DNA of 34,875 nucleotides from Cellulomonas algicola. GTDB taxonomy: Bacteria > Actinomycetota > Actinomycetes > Actinomycetales > Cellulomonadaceae. Numbering within the stretch: position 1 is the first letter of the stretch; the number at the start of each line of letters is the position of its first letter. The notes beneath the pieces were generated by a model, which was given only the letters and a program-made list of their open reading frames with translations, had not been told where the DNA came from and did not search any database. The stretch lies in contig NZ_BHYL01000067.1 of assembly GCF_003851725.1 (NCBI RefSeq), positions 1-34,875 of the forward strand, given 5' to 3'. This document shows, one piece after another, positions 1 to 8,247 of this stretch. A program made the translations under genes and the position numbers.

Positions 1-267
1 GGCGGGTGCGGTCGCCTCGCTCGGGAGCGGGCGGCCCGCGCTCGTGCGCGGCTCGCGGTCCGCGGTCGGGTCGTCCGCCGCCGGGACCGGCTCGCGGTCC
101 GCAGCCCGTTGGTCCGCCGCGGTGAGCGGCTCGTGCGTCGCGGTCGCGTCGGGGGCGTCCGTGTCGGGGGCGTCCGCGTCGGAGGCGGCCGGCGGGTGCT
201 CCTGCTCCGGGGGCGCGTCGTCGTCGGGCCCGTCGCTGCGCGCGGGCTCTGCTCGGCCGTCGGTCAT
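1..267 (-). CDS. N-terminus of an acidic low-complexity protein, runs off the window
   Basis: An open frame on the minus strand starts with ATG at 265-267 and continues without a stop to the window edge, about 89 codons. A G-rich ribosome site (GGGGGGCGGG) lies directly upstream. The visible part is rich in Asp, Ala, Pro, Glu and Thr (it begins MTDGRAEPARSDGPDDDAPP), with no hydrophobic segment, so it looks like a disordered N-terminal tail. The function is not recognisable from this part; such tails precede many actinobacterial membrane or cell-division proteins, but that is only a possibility. The start call rests on the ribosome site and on the minus-strand neighbour ending about 100 bases upstream. 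Confidence 0.5.
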   Translation of the reverse strand, partial: MTDGRAEPARSDGPDDDAPPEQEHPPAASDADAPDTDAPDATATHEPLTAADQRAADREPVPAADDPTADREPRTSAGRPLPSEATAPA

Positions 268-366
268 CCCGCCCCCCAGCGTCGGATGTCGCACCCGGGG
301 TCAGCCAAGCACGGACGCGACGCCGCCGCGCGCGACGCACCCGTCCCCGCGCGACGTCGTCCGTCG

Positions 367-3300
367 TCAGGCGGTCCGGCGGCGGACGACCAGACGCAGC
401 GCGGCGCCGCCGACGAGGAGCGCGAGGGCGAGCGCGAGGAACGCGGCCGCGGACGTACCGGTCGTGGCGAGGGCGGCGTCGCTGCCCCCGGCGCCCGCGT
501 CCGGCACCGTCGGGTCGACGGGCACCGGCGGCTGGGGCGGGTCGGGCGGGTCGACCGGGGGCGCGTAGACGTTGAGCGCGGCGCACGTGACGTCCGCCCC
601 CTCGTCGACGATCACGACGTCGCCCAGCACGGTCGCGCTGTCGCAGGTCCAGCTGGCGAACCGGTAGTCGGCGGGACCGTCGAGCCCTTCGGCCAGCCGG
701 TACACGCCCGGCACGACGGGGATCGAGCGGACCGCGGCGCTGCCTCCCGGACCCCGCCACGTGCCCGTCGGGCCGGTCGCGACGAGCGTGAAGTCCGCCG
801 GCTGCGCGGTGCCGCCGACGACGACCTTCTGGAGCGTGAGCGTCCCGCCGATCCACGTGTTGGTCGCGGTGCAGGTGACCTCGTCGTTGGCGGCGAGGTC
901 GACGGTCCGGTCGACGACGGGATGGTCGGGCCCGCAGTCCCACGCGTCGAGGTCGTACCCGCGGCCGGCGACGTCGGTCCGTGCGACCTCCGCGAGCGTG
1001 TACGTGCCCGGCGCGACGACGCCCGTCGCCCCGGCGCTGCCGGACGTGCCGCTGAACGACGAGCCACCCGGCGACGACGCGACCAGCGTCCAGTCCTGCG
1101 CCGCGGCCGGTCCGCCGTCGACGGACTTCGCGAGCGTGAGCTGCGCACCCGCCCAGCGGTTCGTGACGGTGCAGGTCACGTCGTCGCCGAGGGCGAGCGT
1201 GATCGACCCGTCGGCGGCGACGGGCACGGTCCCGCCGGACGCGTCGACGCACGTCCACCCCTGCGAGACGTAGTTCGTCAGCCCGATCTCGGTGAGCCGG
1301 TACGTGCCGGCGCCGACGGGCACGTCGGTGACGGTCACGCTGCCGGTGCTGCCGACGAGCAGGCCCCCGCTGCCGATGGCGAGCAGCACGAACGCGGACG
1401 GCTGCGCGGGACCGCCGCCGCGGTTGTCCAGGGTCTTGACGAGCGTGAGCTCCGGGGCCACGTCGGAGTTGACGATCGCGCACCGCACGTCGTCGGTGAA
1501 CGGCGACCCGTCGGCACCCGTCGCGGGGACGACGAGCACGCCGTCGGGCGCGTCGACGAACGCGCCGCCGGCCTGGCAGATCCAGTCGGACGCCTCGTAG
1601 CCGGGTGTCGTCGCGGGCGACTCCGCGAGCTGGTAGGTGCCCGGGGTGATCGCGACGCGCGTGACCGCGGGCGTGCCGGTGGTGCCGCTGAACGACGTGG
1701 GCCCGGTCGCCGAGAGGGTCCACTGCGACGCGGTCGCGGTGCCGCCCGCGTCGTTGGCGACGAGCTTGGTGAGCGTGAGGTGCGGCTGCGTGGCGACGTT
1801 GGTGACGGTGCACGTGACGTCGTCCCCGGCGGCGAGGGTCACGACGTCGCCCGCGATCGGGGCGGCGCCGCACGTCCAGCCGGACGCGGTGAACCCGGCG
1901 ATCGTGGACTCCCCCAGCGTGTAGGCGCCGGCGGGCACCGGCACGCGGGTGGCGGCGGGAGACCCGCTGACGCCCGAGACGGTCGCCTCCGGACCCGTGG
2001 CGGTGAGCGTCCACGCCGCGGGCGGGGCGCTGCTGCCCTCGACCTCCTTGACGAGGGTCAGGAACGCGCCGGACCACGTGTTCACGACGGTGCAGACGAC
2101 GTCGGCGGGCTGGTCGACGGTCACGACGTCGGCCGCGACGGTGGCGCCGTCGCAGGTCCACGGGCCTGCGGTGTACCCGGGCGGCCCGTCCTCGGACAGC
2201 GCCCACGACGAGCCCACGTCGACGGCCTGCCGCGTGACGGCGGGCGAGCCTGCGGGCCCGCTGAGGACGACGCCGTCCGGCGCGTCCACGGCGGTCAGCG
2301 TGAAGTCGCCGGGGAGCGCGGTGCCGCCGGCACGGTTGTCGACGACCTTGGCGAGCGTGAGGCTGCCGCGCTCGATGGTGTTGGTGATCGTGCAGGTGAC
2401 GTCCGCGCCGGCGGTGATCTCGACCGTGCCGGTCGCACCGCCGCCCCCGCCGTCGCACACCCACCCCGACGCGGTGTAGTTGGTCGGCCCGGACTCGGCG
2501 AGCGCGTACGTCCCGGCGGGCACCTGCGCGCCGGTCACCGCGGGACCGCCCGAGACGCCCGACACCGTGACGGGTCCTGTCGCGCTGAGGGTCCACGCCT
2601 GCGGGATCAACGACCCGCCCACGGCCTGCTTGACCAGCGTGAGCGTCCCGCCGGTCCACGTGTTGGTGACGGTGCAGACCGCGTCGCCGTCGCCGTCGGC
2701 GAGCGTGAGCGTGCTGCCGCTGACGGTCCCCGCGGTGCACGACCACGCCGACGCCGTGTACCCGGCCTGGGCGGCGGGCGTCGTGGGCGTCTCCGCGAGC
2801 GTGTACGTGCCGGACGGGACGGGCACCTCGGTGACGGTCGGCGAGCCGGACACGCCCTCGACGGTGCCGGGCGGGCCCGTCCCGGACAGCAGGAAGTCCG
2901 CGGTCGTGGCCGGGCCGCCGACGACCTCCTTGCGCAGGGTGACGAGGTGCGGCGTCGGCTGCGACCGCGAGTTGGTGATCACGCACTCGACGTCCTGGGC
3001 GAGCGACACCACGACGCTCGACGGGCCGGTCTGCGTGCCGCCGGTGCAGACCCAGTCGCCCGCGGTGTACCCCGACGGGCCGCCGGTCTCGGAGAGCTGG
3101 TACTCGCCGATCCGCACGGGTCCGCTCGCGGCGCCCGGGCCGGTCACGGTCGTGGGGCCCTGGGCGGTGAGGTTCCACGCGCTGGGCGACGCCGGACCGC
3201 CCGTCACGACCTTGCGGAGCGTGAGGCTCGGCTGGATCGCGTCGTTGCGGACCGTGCACGTGAGCGTGCCGTCGGCGGGGACGGTGACGGTCGGCGTGGG

Positions 3301-3651
3301 GTCGGTGAACGTGCCCGCCGCCCCGCAGTCCCAGCTCACGAACGCGTACCCGGGCACACCGCCGGACTCGCTGATCGTGTAGTCGCCCGCGGGCACGACG
3401 AGCGACTGGACCCCGTTGAGGCCGTTGCCGGTGAACGTGTACGCGGGGTCCTCGGTGTTCACCGCGGTCATCGTCCACAGCTCGCGGCGCCCCTCGCTCG
3501 CGCCCGTGTCGAGGTTCTCGATGCGCTTGAACAGCGACAGCCGTCCGGTGACGTCGGGGTCGACCGCGGCCGCGGCGGGGGCGACCGCGCCCAGCACCGC
3601 GAGGACCGCGAGCAGCACGGTGGACGCGACGGGAACGGCAGGGCGACGCAC
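367..3651 (-). CDS. Wall-anchored surface protein with ten prealbumin/SpaA-like repeats and LATTG sorting signal
   Basis: A secreted 1094-residue protein expected to be linked to peptidoglycan. The start is GTG, chosen because GGGGGAGGA lies about 5 bases upstream. Residues 1-29 form a signal peptide (MRRPAVPVAS, a hydrophobic core, then APAAAA). From about residue 35 to 1030 there are ten repeats of roughly 95 residues. Each runs LTLxK, a G-x-Y-x-L-x-E strand, a W-x-C motif and a final C-x-(V/I/A)-x-N. The spacing matches SpaA/CnaB-like prealbumin folds, where Lys, Glu and Asn form an internal isopeptide bond. All ten units keep Lys, Glu, Asn and two Cys. A Pro/Asp-rich linker precedes LATTG (near residue 1061), a hydrophobic helix and RRR, which is a class E-type sortase signal. 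The role is probably adhesion or a surface stalk; the ligand is unknown. A transporter terminator lies upstream, so it probably has its own promoter. Confidence 0.9.
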   Translation of the reverse strand: MRRPAVPVASTVLLAVLAVLGAVAPAAAAVDPDVTGRLSLFKRIENLDTGASEGRRELWTMTAVNTEDPAYTFTGNGLNGVQSLVVPAGDYTISESGGVPGYAFVSWDCGAAGTFTDPTPTVTVPADGTLTCTVRNDAIQPSLTLRKVVTGGPASPSAWNLTAQGPTTVTGPGAASGPVRIGEYQLSETGGPSGYTAGDWVCTGGTQTGPSSVVVSLAQDVECVITNSRSQPTPHLVTLRKEVVGGPATTADFLLSGTGPPGTVEGVSGSPTVTEVPVPSGTYTLAETPTTPAAQAGYTASAWSCTAGTVSGSTLTLADGDGDAVCTVTNTWTGGTLTLVKQAVGGSLIPQAWTLSATGPVTVSGVSGGPAVTGAQVPAGTYALAESGPTNYTASGWVCDGGGGGATGTVEITAGADVTCTITNTIERGSLTLAKVVDNRAGGTALPGDFTLTAVDAPDGVVLSGPAGSPAVTRQAVDVGSSWALSEDGPPGYTAGPWTCDGATVAADVVTVDQPADVVCTVVNTWSGAFLTLVKEVEGSSAPPAAWTLTATGPEATVSGVSGSPAATRVPVPAGAYTLGESTIAGFTASGWTCGAAPIAGDVVTLAAGDDVTCTVTNVATQPHLTLTKLVANDAGGTATASQWTLSATGPTSFSGTTGTPAVTRVAITPGTYQLAESPATTPGYEASDWICQAGGAFVDAPDGVLVVPATGADGSPFTDDVRCAIVNSDVAPELTLVKTLDNRGGGPAQPSAFVLLAIGSGGLLVGSTGSVTVTDVPVGAGTYRLTEIGLTNYVSQGWTCVDASGGTVPVAADGSITLALGDDVTCTVTNRWAGAQLTLAKSVDGGPAAAQDWTLVASSPGGSSFSGTSGSAGATGVVAPGTYTLAEVARTDVAGRGYDLDAWDCGPDHPVVDRTVDLAANDEVTCTATNTWIGGTLTLQKVVVGGTAQPADFTLVATGPTGTWRGPGGSAAVRSIPVVPGVYRLAEGLDGPADYRFASWTCDSATVLGDVVIVDEGADVTCAALNVYAPPVDPPDPPQPPVPVDPTVPDAGAGGSDAALATTGTSAAAFLALALALLVGGAALRLVVRRRTA

Positions 3652-3784
3652 GGTTCCTCCCCCGCGGGCCGTGGCCGGCGCCGGACCCGCCCGTGCCCCA
3701 TGCCGGACACGTCCCGTCGACTGTCACACGGCCGGGCGATCTTCACGACCCGAGGCGCGCGACGTGCGTGCGGCCCCGGCAGCA

Positions 3785-3823
3785 CGACGCGGACCGCGCG
3801 AGGCGTCCGCACGGTCCGCGTCG
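3785..3823 (-). terminator. Terminator of the ABC transporter operon
   Basis: A perfect 12-bp inverted repeat (CGACGCGGACCG at 3785-3796 and CGGTCCGCGTCG at 3812-3823) with a 15-nt loop lies just after the permease stop codon. There is no clear U-tract, as is usual for actinobacterial hairpin terminators. Confidence 0.7.
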
Positions 3824-3831
3824 CGGGGCCG

Positions 3832-6384
3832 TCACTCGTACGCGACGGCGTCCAGCACCTTGAGCCGGGCGGCGCGGATCCCGGGCCACAGCGCGGCCAG
3901 CACGCCGACGACGACGGCCAGCGCGACCATCCCGCCGAGGTTCGCCCACGGCACGGCGAGCTCCGACAGCCCGTCGTCCGCGTACACGGTCGGCATCGTC
4001 GCGGCCAGCGCGACGCCGACCGCGAGGCCGAGCACGGTCCCGAACACCGCGGTCAGCACCGACTCGATCGTCACCGTCCCGGCGAGCTGCAGGCGCCCGA
4101 GCCCGACGGCCCGCAGCAGCCCGATCTCCCGCGTCCGCTCGATCACGGACAGCGCGAGGGTGTTGACGATGCCGAGGACCGCGATGACGACGGACAGGCC
4201 GAGCAGCGCGTAGAGGATCACGAGCAGCTGGTCGACCTGGGCCGCGAGGTTCGACACGAACTCGTCGCGCGTCAGCACGGACACGACGACATAGGGCGCG
4301 ACGACGTCGGCGACGGCGTCCTGCAGCTCGGTCGCGGTCACCCCGGCGGCCGCGGTCACGAGGATCGTGTCGACCTGCTGCTGCTCGCGCGGGACGAGCG
4401 TGTCGAGGACGTCCTGCCCGACGACGAGCGGCGCCCCGAGGACGTTCGTCGTGAAGACCGCCACGACGGACAGGTCCTGCGGCCCCGCGGCGCCGGCGAC
4501 GGTCAGGTCGTCGCCGACCTGCCAGCCGTGCTGGTCCGCGGCGGCCTCCGTGACGGCGACCTGCCCCGCGTCGAGCGCCTCGAGCGCGGCGAGCGACCCG
4601 TCGACGAGCTCGACCTCGACGGACCGGCCGAGCGTGCCGTCGGCGAGGCCGATCACGTAGTCGACCGCGGGCTCCTCGCCCGGCCCGGAGACGGCGAGCG
4701 GCGCGAACGCGACCGCGTCCGAGGTGCCGGCCTCGGGCAGCGCGGCGACCTCGTCGACGGCCCCGGACGGGATGACCATGGTCGCCGAGCGGACCACGAC
4801 GTCGGCGTTCGTCTGCGCCTCGACGACGCCCGTGACGGACTGCTGCGCGGACACCGCGATGACGGACACCGCCCCCACGAGCGCCATGCCGATCATGAGC
4901 GCGCCCGCGGTGTTCGCGGTGCGGCGCGGGTTGCGCACGACGTTGCCGCGCGCGAGCCGGCCGACGGGCCGCAGCAGCCGCACGAACGGCCACGCGAGGA
5001 CGCCCACGGCGGCGCGCGCGACGACGGGCGACAGCATGAGCACCCCGACGAGCACGGCGCCCGCGCCGACGCCGAGCAGCGTCTCGGCCGCGTCCTCCTC
5101 CGGCCGGGTCAGGGCCAGGGCGAGGGCGGTGACGCCGAGCGCGCCGATCGCGAGGCCGCCGACGGCACGCCAGCGCAGCGACCGCTCGGGCACCGCGACG
5201 TCGTCGCGCATGGCCTCGACGGGCGGCACGAGCGCGGCCCGGCGGGCGGGCAGCGCGGCCGCGAGCACGCTCACGGCGGTCCCGACGACGAGCGACACGA
5301 CCACCGTCGTCGCGTCGACGGGGATGTCGCCGACCAGGTCCATGCCGATCGACCCGAGCACGACGCGCAGCCCCGACACCAGGGCCAGACCGCCCGCGAC
5401 GCCGAGCGCCGACCCCAGCAGCCCGACGACGGCCGCCTGCACGAGCACCGACGCGAACACCTGCAGCGGGGACGCCCCGACGGCCCGCAGCAGCGCGAGC
5501 TCGCGCATGCGCTGCCGGACGGACATCGCGAACGTGTTGGAGATGATGAACGCGCCGACGAACAGCGCGATGCCCGCGAAGACCAGCAGGAACGTCGTGA
5601 TGAAGCCGAGCTGGGACGCGATGTCGGCCTTGCTGTCGGCGCGCAGCGCGTCGCCCGTGACGACCTCGAGGCCGTCGCCCGCGAAGGGTGCGAGACGCTC
5701 GGCGAGCTGCTCGGGCGTCGTGCCGTCGGCCGCGTACACGGCGATCTCGTTCACGCCGCCGCCGTCGGGCGACAGCACGTCGAGCGCGGTCTGCTGGTCG
5801 ACCAGCACGATCGTCGCGCCGGCCATCGGCCCGCCGAGGTCGACGCGTCCGACGATCTCGACCTCGGTCACCTCACCGCCGAGCACGGCCGTCGTGGTGT
5901 CGCCGACGGACAGCCCGGACGACTCGAGCGTCGCCGTCTCGAGCGCCACCTCGCCCGTGCGCTCCGGCCCGCGCCCCTCCACGACGTGGAGCGACGGGTC
6001 GTCGGGCACGTAGTTGAGGGCGAGGCTGGGCGCCTGCGTGGACTGCACCGCGGTCCCGTCGGCGCCGACCAGGACGATCGTGCCTGACAGGCCGCCGATC
6101 GCGTGCGCGACGCCGTCGACCGCGGCGACCTCGTCGACGAGCTCGAGCGGCACGCTCTGCGCGGTCGTGGTGCCCATGACGACGGACGCGTCGTCGGGCT
6201 GGTCGACGCGCACGTACGCGTCGGCGGGCGCGGCGGCGTCGACGATCCCGTCGAAGGTGCCCGACAGCATGGTCCGCAGCGCGAACGTGCCCGCGACGAA
6301 CGCGACCCCGAGCGCGACGGCGAGCAGCGAGAGCAGGAACCGCACGAGGTGCGCGCGGATCCCGCGGAGCGCGACGCGGCCCAT
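3832..6384 (-). CDS. ABC transporter permease with two FtsX domains (MacB/LolC-like)
   Basis: An 850-residue inner-membrane protein, partner of the ATPase directly upstream; its ATG (6382-6384) overlaps the ATPase stop in TGATG, so the two are translationally coupled. It begins with a short cytoplasmic stretch and a transmembrane helix (about residues 15-36), then an extracytoplasmic MacB-type core domain (about 40-260) and a first FtsX block of three helices containing RQRMRELALLRAVGAS. Two more central helices follow, then a second helix, a second core domain (about 520-710) and a second FtsX block with IERTREIGLLRAVG. This tandem layout is known for MacB-type mechanotransmission and lipoprotein/peptide export permeases of Gram-positive bacteria. 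The substrate cannot be told from sequence. No histidine kinase/regulator pair of the bacitracin-sensing type is adjacent. Confidence 0.93.
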   Translation of the reverse strand: MGRVALRGIRAHLVRFLLSLLAVALGVAFVAGTFALRTMLSGTFDGIVDAAAPADAYVRVDQPDDASVVMGTTTAQSVPLELVDEVAAVDGVAHAIGGLSGTIVLVGADGTAVQSTQAPSLALNYVPDDPSLHVVEGRGPERTGEVALETATLESSGLSVGDTTTAVLGGEVTEVEIVGRVDLGGPMAGATIVLVDQQTALDVLSPDGGGVNEIAVYAADGTTPEQLAERLAPFAGDGLEVVTGDALRADSKADIASQLGFITTFLLVFAGIALFVGAFIISNTFAMSVRQRMRELALLRAVGASPLQVFASVLVQAAVVGLLGSALGVAGGLALVSGLRVVLGSIGMDLVGDIPVDATTVVVSLVVGTAVSVLAAALPARRAALVPPVEAMRDDVAVPERSLRWRAVGGLAIGALGVTALALALTRPEEDAAETLLGVGAGAVLVGVLMLSPVVARAAVGVLAWPFVRLLRPVGRLARGNVVRNPRRTANTAGALMIGMALVGAVSVIAVSAQQSVTGVVEAQTNADVVVRSATMVIPSGAVDEVAALPEAGTSDAVAFAPLAVSGPGEEPAVDYVIGLADGTLGRSVEVELVDGSLAALEALDAGQVAVTEAAADQHGWQVGDDLTVAGAAGPQDLSVVAVFTTNVLGAPLVVGQDVLDTLVPREQQQVDTILVTAAAGVTATELQDAVADVVAPYVVVSVLTRDEFVSNLAAQVDQLLVILYALLGLSVVIAVLGIVNTLALSVIERTREIGLLRAVGLGRLQLAGTVTIESVLTAVFGTVLGLAVGVALAATMPTVYADDGLSELAVPWANLGGMVALAVVVGVLAALWPGIRAARLKVLDAVAYE

Positions 6385-7202
6385 CAGAGCGCGGCGGGGG
6401 ACGACGTCGCCACGGGAGCGGCGGACGCGGCGGACGCGGCGGGAGCGGCGGGCTCGGTCGACCGTGCCGGGCGGAGCGCCGCGAGAGCGGCGAGCACCGA
6501 CTCGGTCGTGGGGTCGACGACCTCGCCGACCAGGCGCCCGTCGGCCAGGAACAGCACGCGGTGCGCGTACGACGCGGCCGTCGGGTCGTGCGTGACCATG
6601 ACGACGGACTGCCCGAGCTCGTCGACGGACCGGCGCAGGAAGCCGAGCACCTCGGCGGACGACGTGGAGTCGAGGTTGCCCGTGGGCTCGTCGGCGAACA
6701 CGACGGCGGGCCGCGTGACGAGGGCGCGCGCGCACGCCACGCGCTGCTGCTGCCCGCCCGAGAGCTCGGACGGCTTGTGGTCGAGGCGGTCCTCGAGCCC
6801 GACGGCGCGCACGACGGTGTCGAGGTGCGCGCGGTCGACGGGACGCCGCGCGATGTCGAGCGGCAGCGTGATGTTCTCGAGCGCCGTCAGGGTGGGGACC
6901 AGGTTGAACGCCTGGAAGACGAACCCGAGGCGGTCGCGGCGCAGCCGGGTGAGCTTCCGCTCGTTCATGCCGGAGACCTCGAGGCCGTCGACGACGACCG
7001 TCCCCGCGTCGGTGCGGTCGAGCCCCGCCATGCAGTGCATGAGCGTCGACTTGCCCGACCCGGAGGGGCCCATGATCGCGGTCAGCTCGCCGCGGCCGAA
7101 GTCGACGTCGACGCCCGCGAGCGCGTGCACCGCCGTGTCGCCCCTGCCGTACGTCTTGACCAGCCCGCGCGCGCTCGCGATCGGGGTCGTGTCCCTCGCC
7201 AT
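6384..7202 (-). CDS. ABC transporter ATP-binding protein (MacB/LolD family)
   Basis: A 272-residue ATPase that powers the neighbouring FtsX permease. ATG at 7200-7202 follows GGAGG at a good distance. Visible motifs are Walker A GPSGSGKST (45-53), the Q-loop in FVFQAFNLVPTLTALEN (about 94-110), the signature LSGGQQQRV (147-155), Walker B VVFADE followed by PTGNLDS (167-178), and the H-loop in VMVTHD near residue 205. The sequence around the Q-loop and PTGNLD is the usual form for the LolD/MacB/FtsE branch. A C-terminal extension rich in Ala and Pro (about residues 235-272) has no known domain and differs from the compact family ending. It is first in a two-gene operon with the permease. Confidence 0.95.
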   Translation of the reverse strand: MARDTTPIASARGLVKTYGRGDTAVHALAGVDVDFGRGELTAIMGPSGSGKSTLMHCMAGLDRTDAGTVVVDGLEVSGMNERKLTRLRRDRLGFVFQAFNLVPTLTALENITLPLDIARRPVDRAHLDTVVRAVGLEDRLDHKPSELSGGQQQRVACARALVTRPAVVFADEPTGNLDSTSSAEVLGFLRRSVDELGQSVVMVTHDPTAASYAHRVLFLADGRLVGEVVDPTTESVLAALAALRPARSTEPAAPAASAASAAPVATSSPAAL

Positions 7203-7324
7203 GTCCTCCGCCTCTCACCGCACGTCGTCCGACGTCCGTGCTCACCTCACGGCACGCCGACGCGTGCCCGCCACGGACGATGGTCCTCGTGCGGCGGGGT
7301 CGGGGACATCGGTGACGTCCCTGG

Positions 7325-8014
7325 TCAGGCCCTGGTCGGACCCTGAGCGGCGTCGGGCGTGCCCCCGGGGGCGGACCCCGGGCCGACGTCGCCGGTGCGC
7401 GCGGCCGGCCGGTACGGCTCCTCCCGGACGGCGTGCGCGACGACGAGCTTCAGCACCATCACAGGTCCGAACCACGCGAGGCCCTCGGGCGTTCCCGCGA
7501 TGGGGGCCGCGACGAGCGCGACGGTCGCGAACCCGAGCGCGACGGGCCGCTCGAGGTAGGCGGGGACGGACCGGACGACGACGACGCCCGCGACCGGCAC
7601 GAGGTACCACCACAGAGCCCACACCCAGGTCACGTCGGGCACGACCACGGCGAGGACGAACGGGTGGACGTGCAGCGCGGTGAAGGCGACAGGGTCGTGC
7701 AGCACGCGGTCGAGCCGGGTCACGGGCGGCGCGAGCGGGGAGTGGTACAGCCGCTTGGCGGAGCCGAGGGCGTTGGCCGCGACGCCGCCGGTCACGTCGA
7801 CCGCGACGAGCAGCACGACGACCCACGTGAGCCAGGGCCAGTCGTCGGGTGCGGTGAGCACCAGGACGCCGACCGCGAGCGCCGTCGTCGCCCACACGAC
7901 TCCGCGCTCGGCGCGCGTCGCACCGGTGCCGAACAGCCAGTCGCGCGGGCCCGGCGGGACCACCCAGTCGACGGGTGCGGCGCGGGTGGCGCGCGCCGAG
8001 GTCGCCTCGTCCAT
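7325..8014 (-). CDS. Multi-spanning membrane protein of unknown function
   Basis: A 229-residue integral membrane protein. I start it at ATG 8012-8014 (MDEATSARATRA) because GGGGGAGAGGA precedes it; a frame open 27 codons further upstream lacks a comparable site. After a short N-terminal tail and the sequence WVVPPGPRDWLFGTG there are about six hydrophobic segments, with a charged loop between the second and third containing SAKRLYHSPLAPPVTRLDRV and a histidine pair in LHVHPF. The C-terminal 35 residues are Pro/Gly/Ala-rich and look disordered. I do not recognise the family. It is transcribed toward the ABC operon but 122 bases separate them, and it is divergent from the large surface protein gene. 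Confidence 0.8.
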   Translation of the reverse strand: MDEATSARATRAAPVDWVVPPGPRDWLFGTGATRAERGVVWATTALAVGVLVLTAPDDWPWLTWVVVLLVAVDVTGGVAANALGSAKRLYHSPLAPPVTRLDRVLHDPVAFTALHVHPFVLAVVVPDVTWVWALWWYLVPVAGVVVVRSVPAYLERPVALGFATVALVAAPIAGTPEGLAWFGPVMVLKLVVAHAVREEPYRPAARTGDVGPGSAPGGTPDAAQGPTRA

Positions 8015-8153
8015 CCGTCCGTCCTCTCCCCCTGTCCGTCCACCCTGCGCCGTCGTGGGCCGGTCGTCCACGTGTGGGCCGTTGGCGCAGGTCACGCCGG
8101 TTCGTCGCGGTTGTCCTCGGCCGGACGGGTGGCGCGGCGTGTGACGTGGGTCG

Positions 8154-8165
8154 TTGAAGGTTCAA
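8154..8165. promoter_or_regulatory. Short inverted repeat in the divergent intergenic region, possible operator
   Basis: TTGAA-GG-TTCAA followed by AAA is an AT-richer island in very GC-rich DNA, 83 bases before the surface-protein start and 140 bases before the divergent membrane-protein start. It could be an operator or part of a promoter. No promoter hexamers can be assigned with confidence in the 233-base gap. Confidence 0.3.
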
Positions 8166-8247
8166 AATCCGCGCGCGAGACCGGACGCTTGTCCAGGTCC
8201 CCGAAGAAATCGAGGGTCTGATCCCCGACGAAAGCTGTGGCCCCCTC

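Noticed and set aside
109-6087. A plus-strand open frame of almost 2000 codons opposite the surface protein and ABC genes
   Set aside because: It is Arg/Gly/Asp-rich with no domains, and overlaps three well-supported minus-strand genes. Very high GC gives long stop-free shadow frames; similar ones at 8092-12906, 12615-14441 and 13141-16296 were dropped for the same reason.
8015-8095. N-terminal extension of 27 codons for the membrane protein at 7325-8014
   Set aside because: The extension is Gly/Asp/Thr-rich with no ribosome site, while the inner ATG has a strong one.
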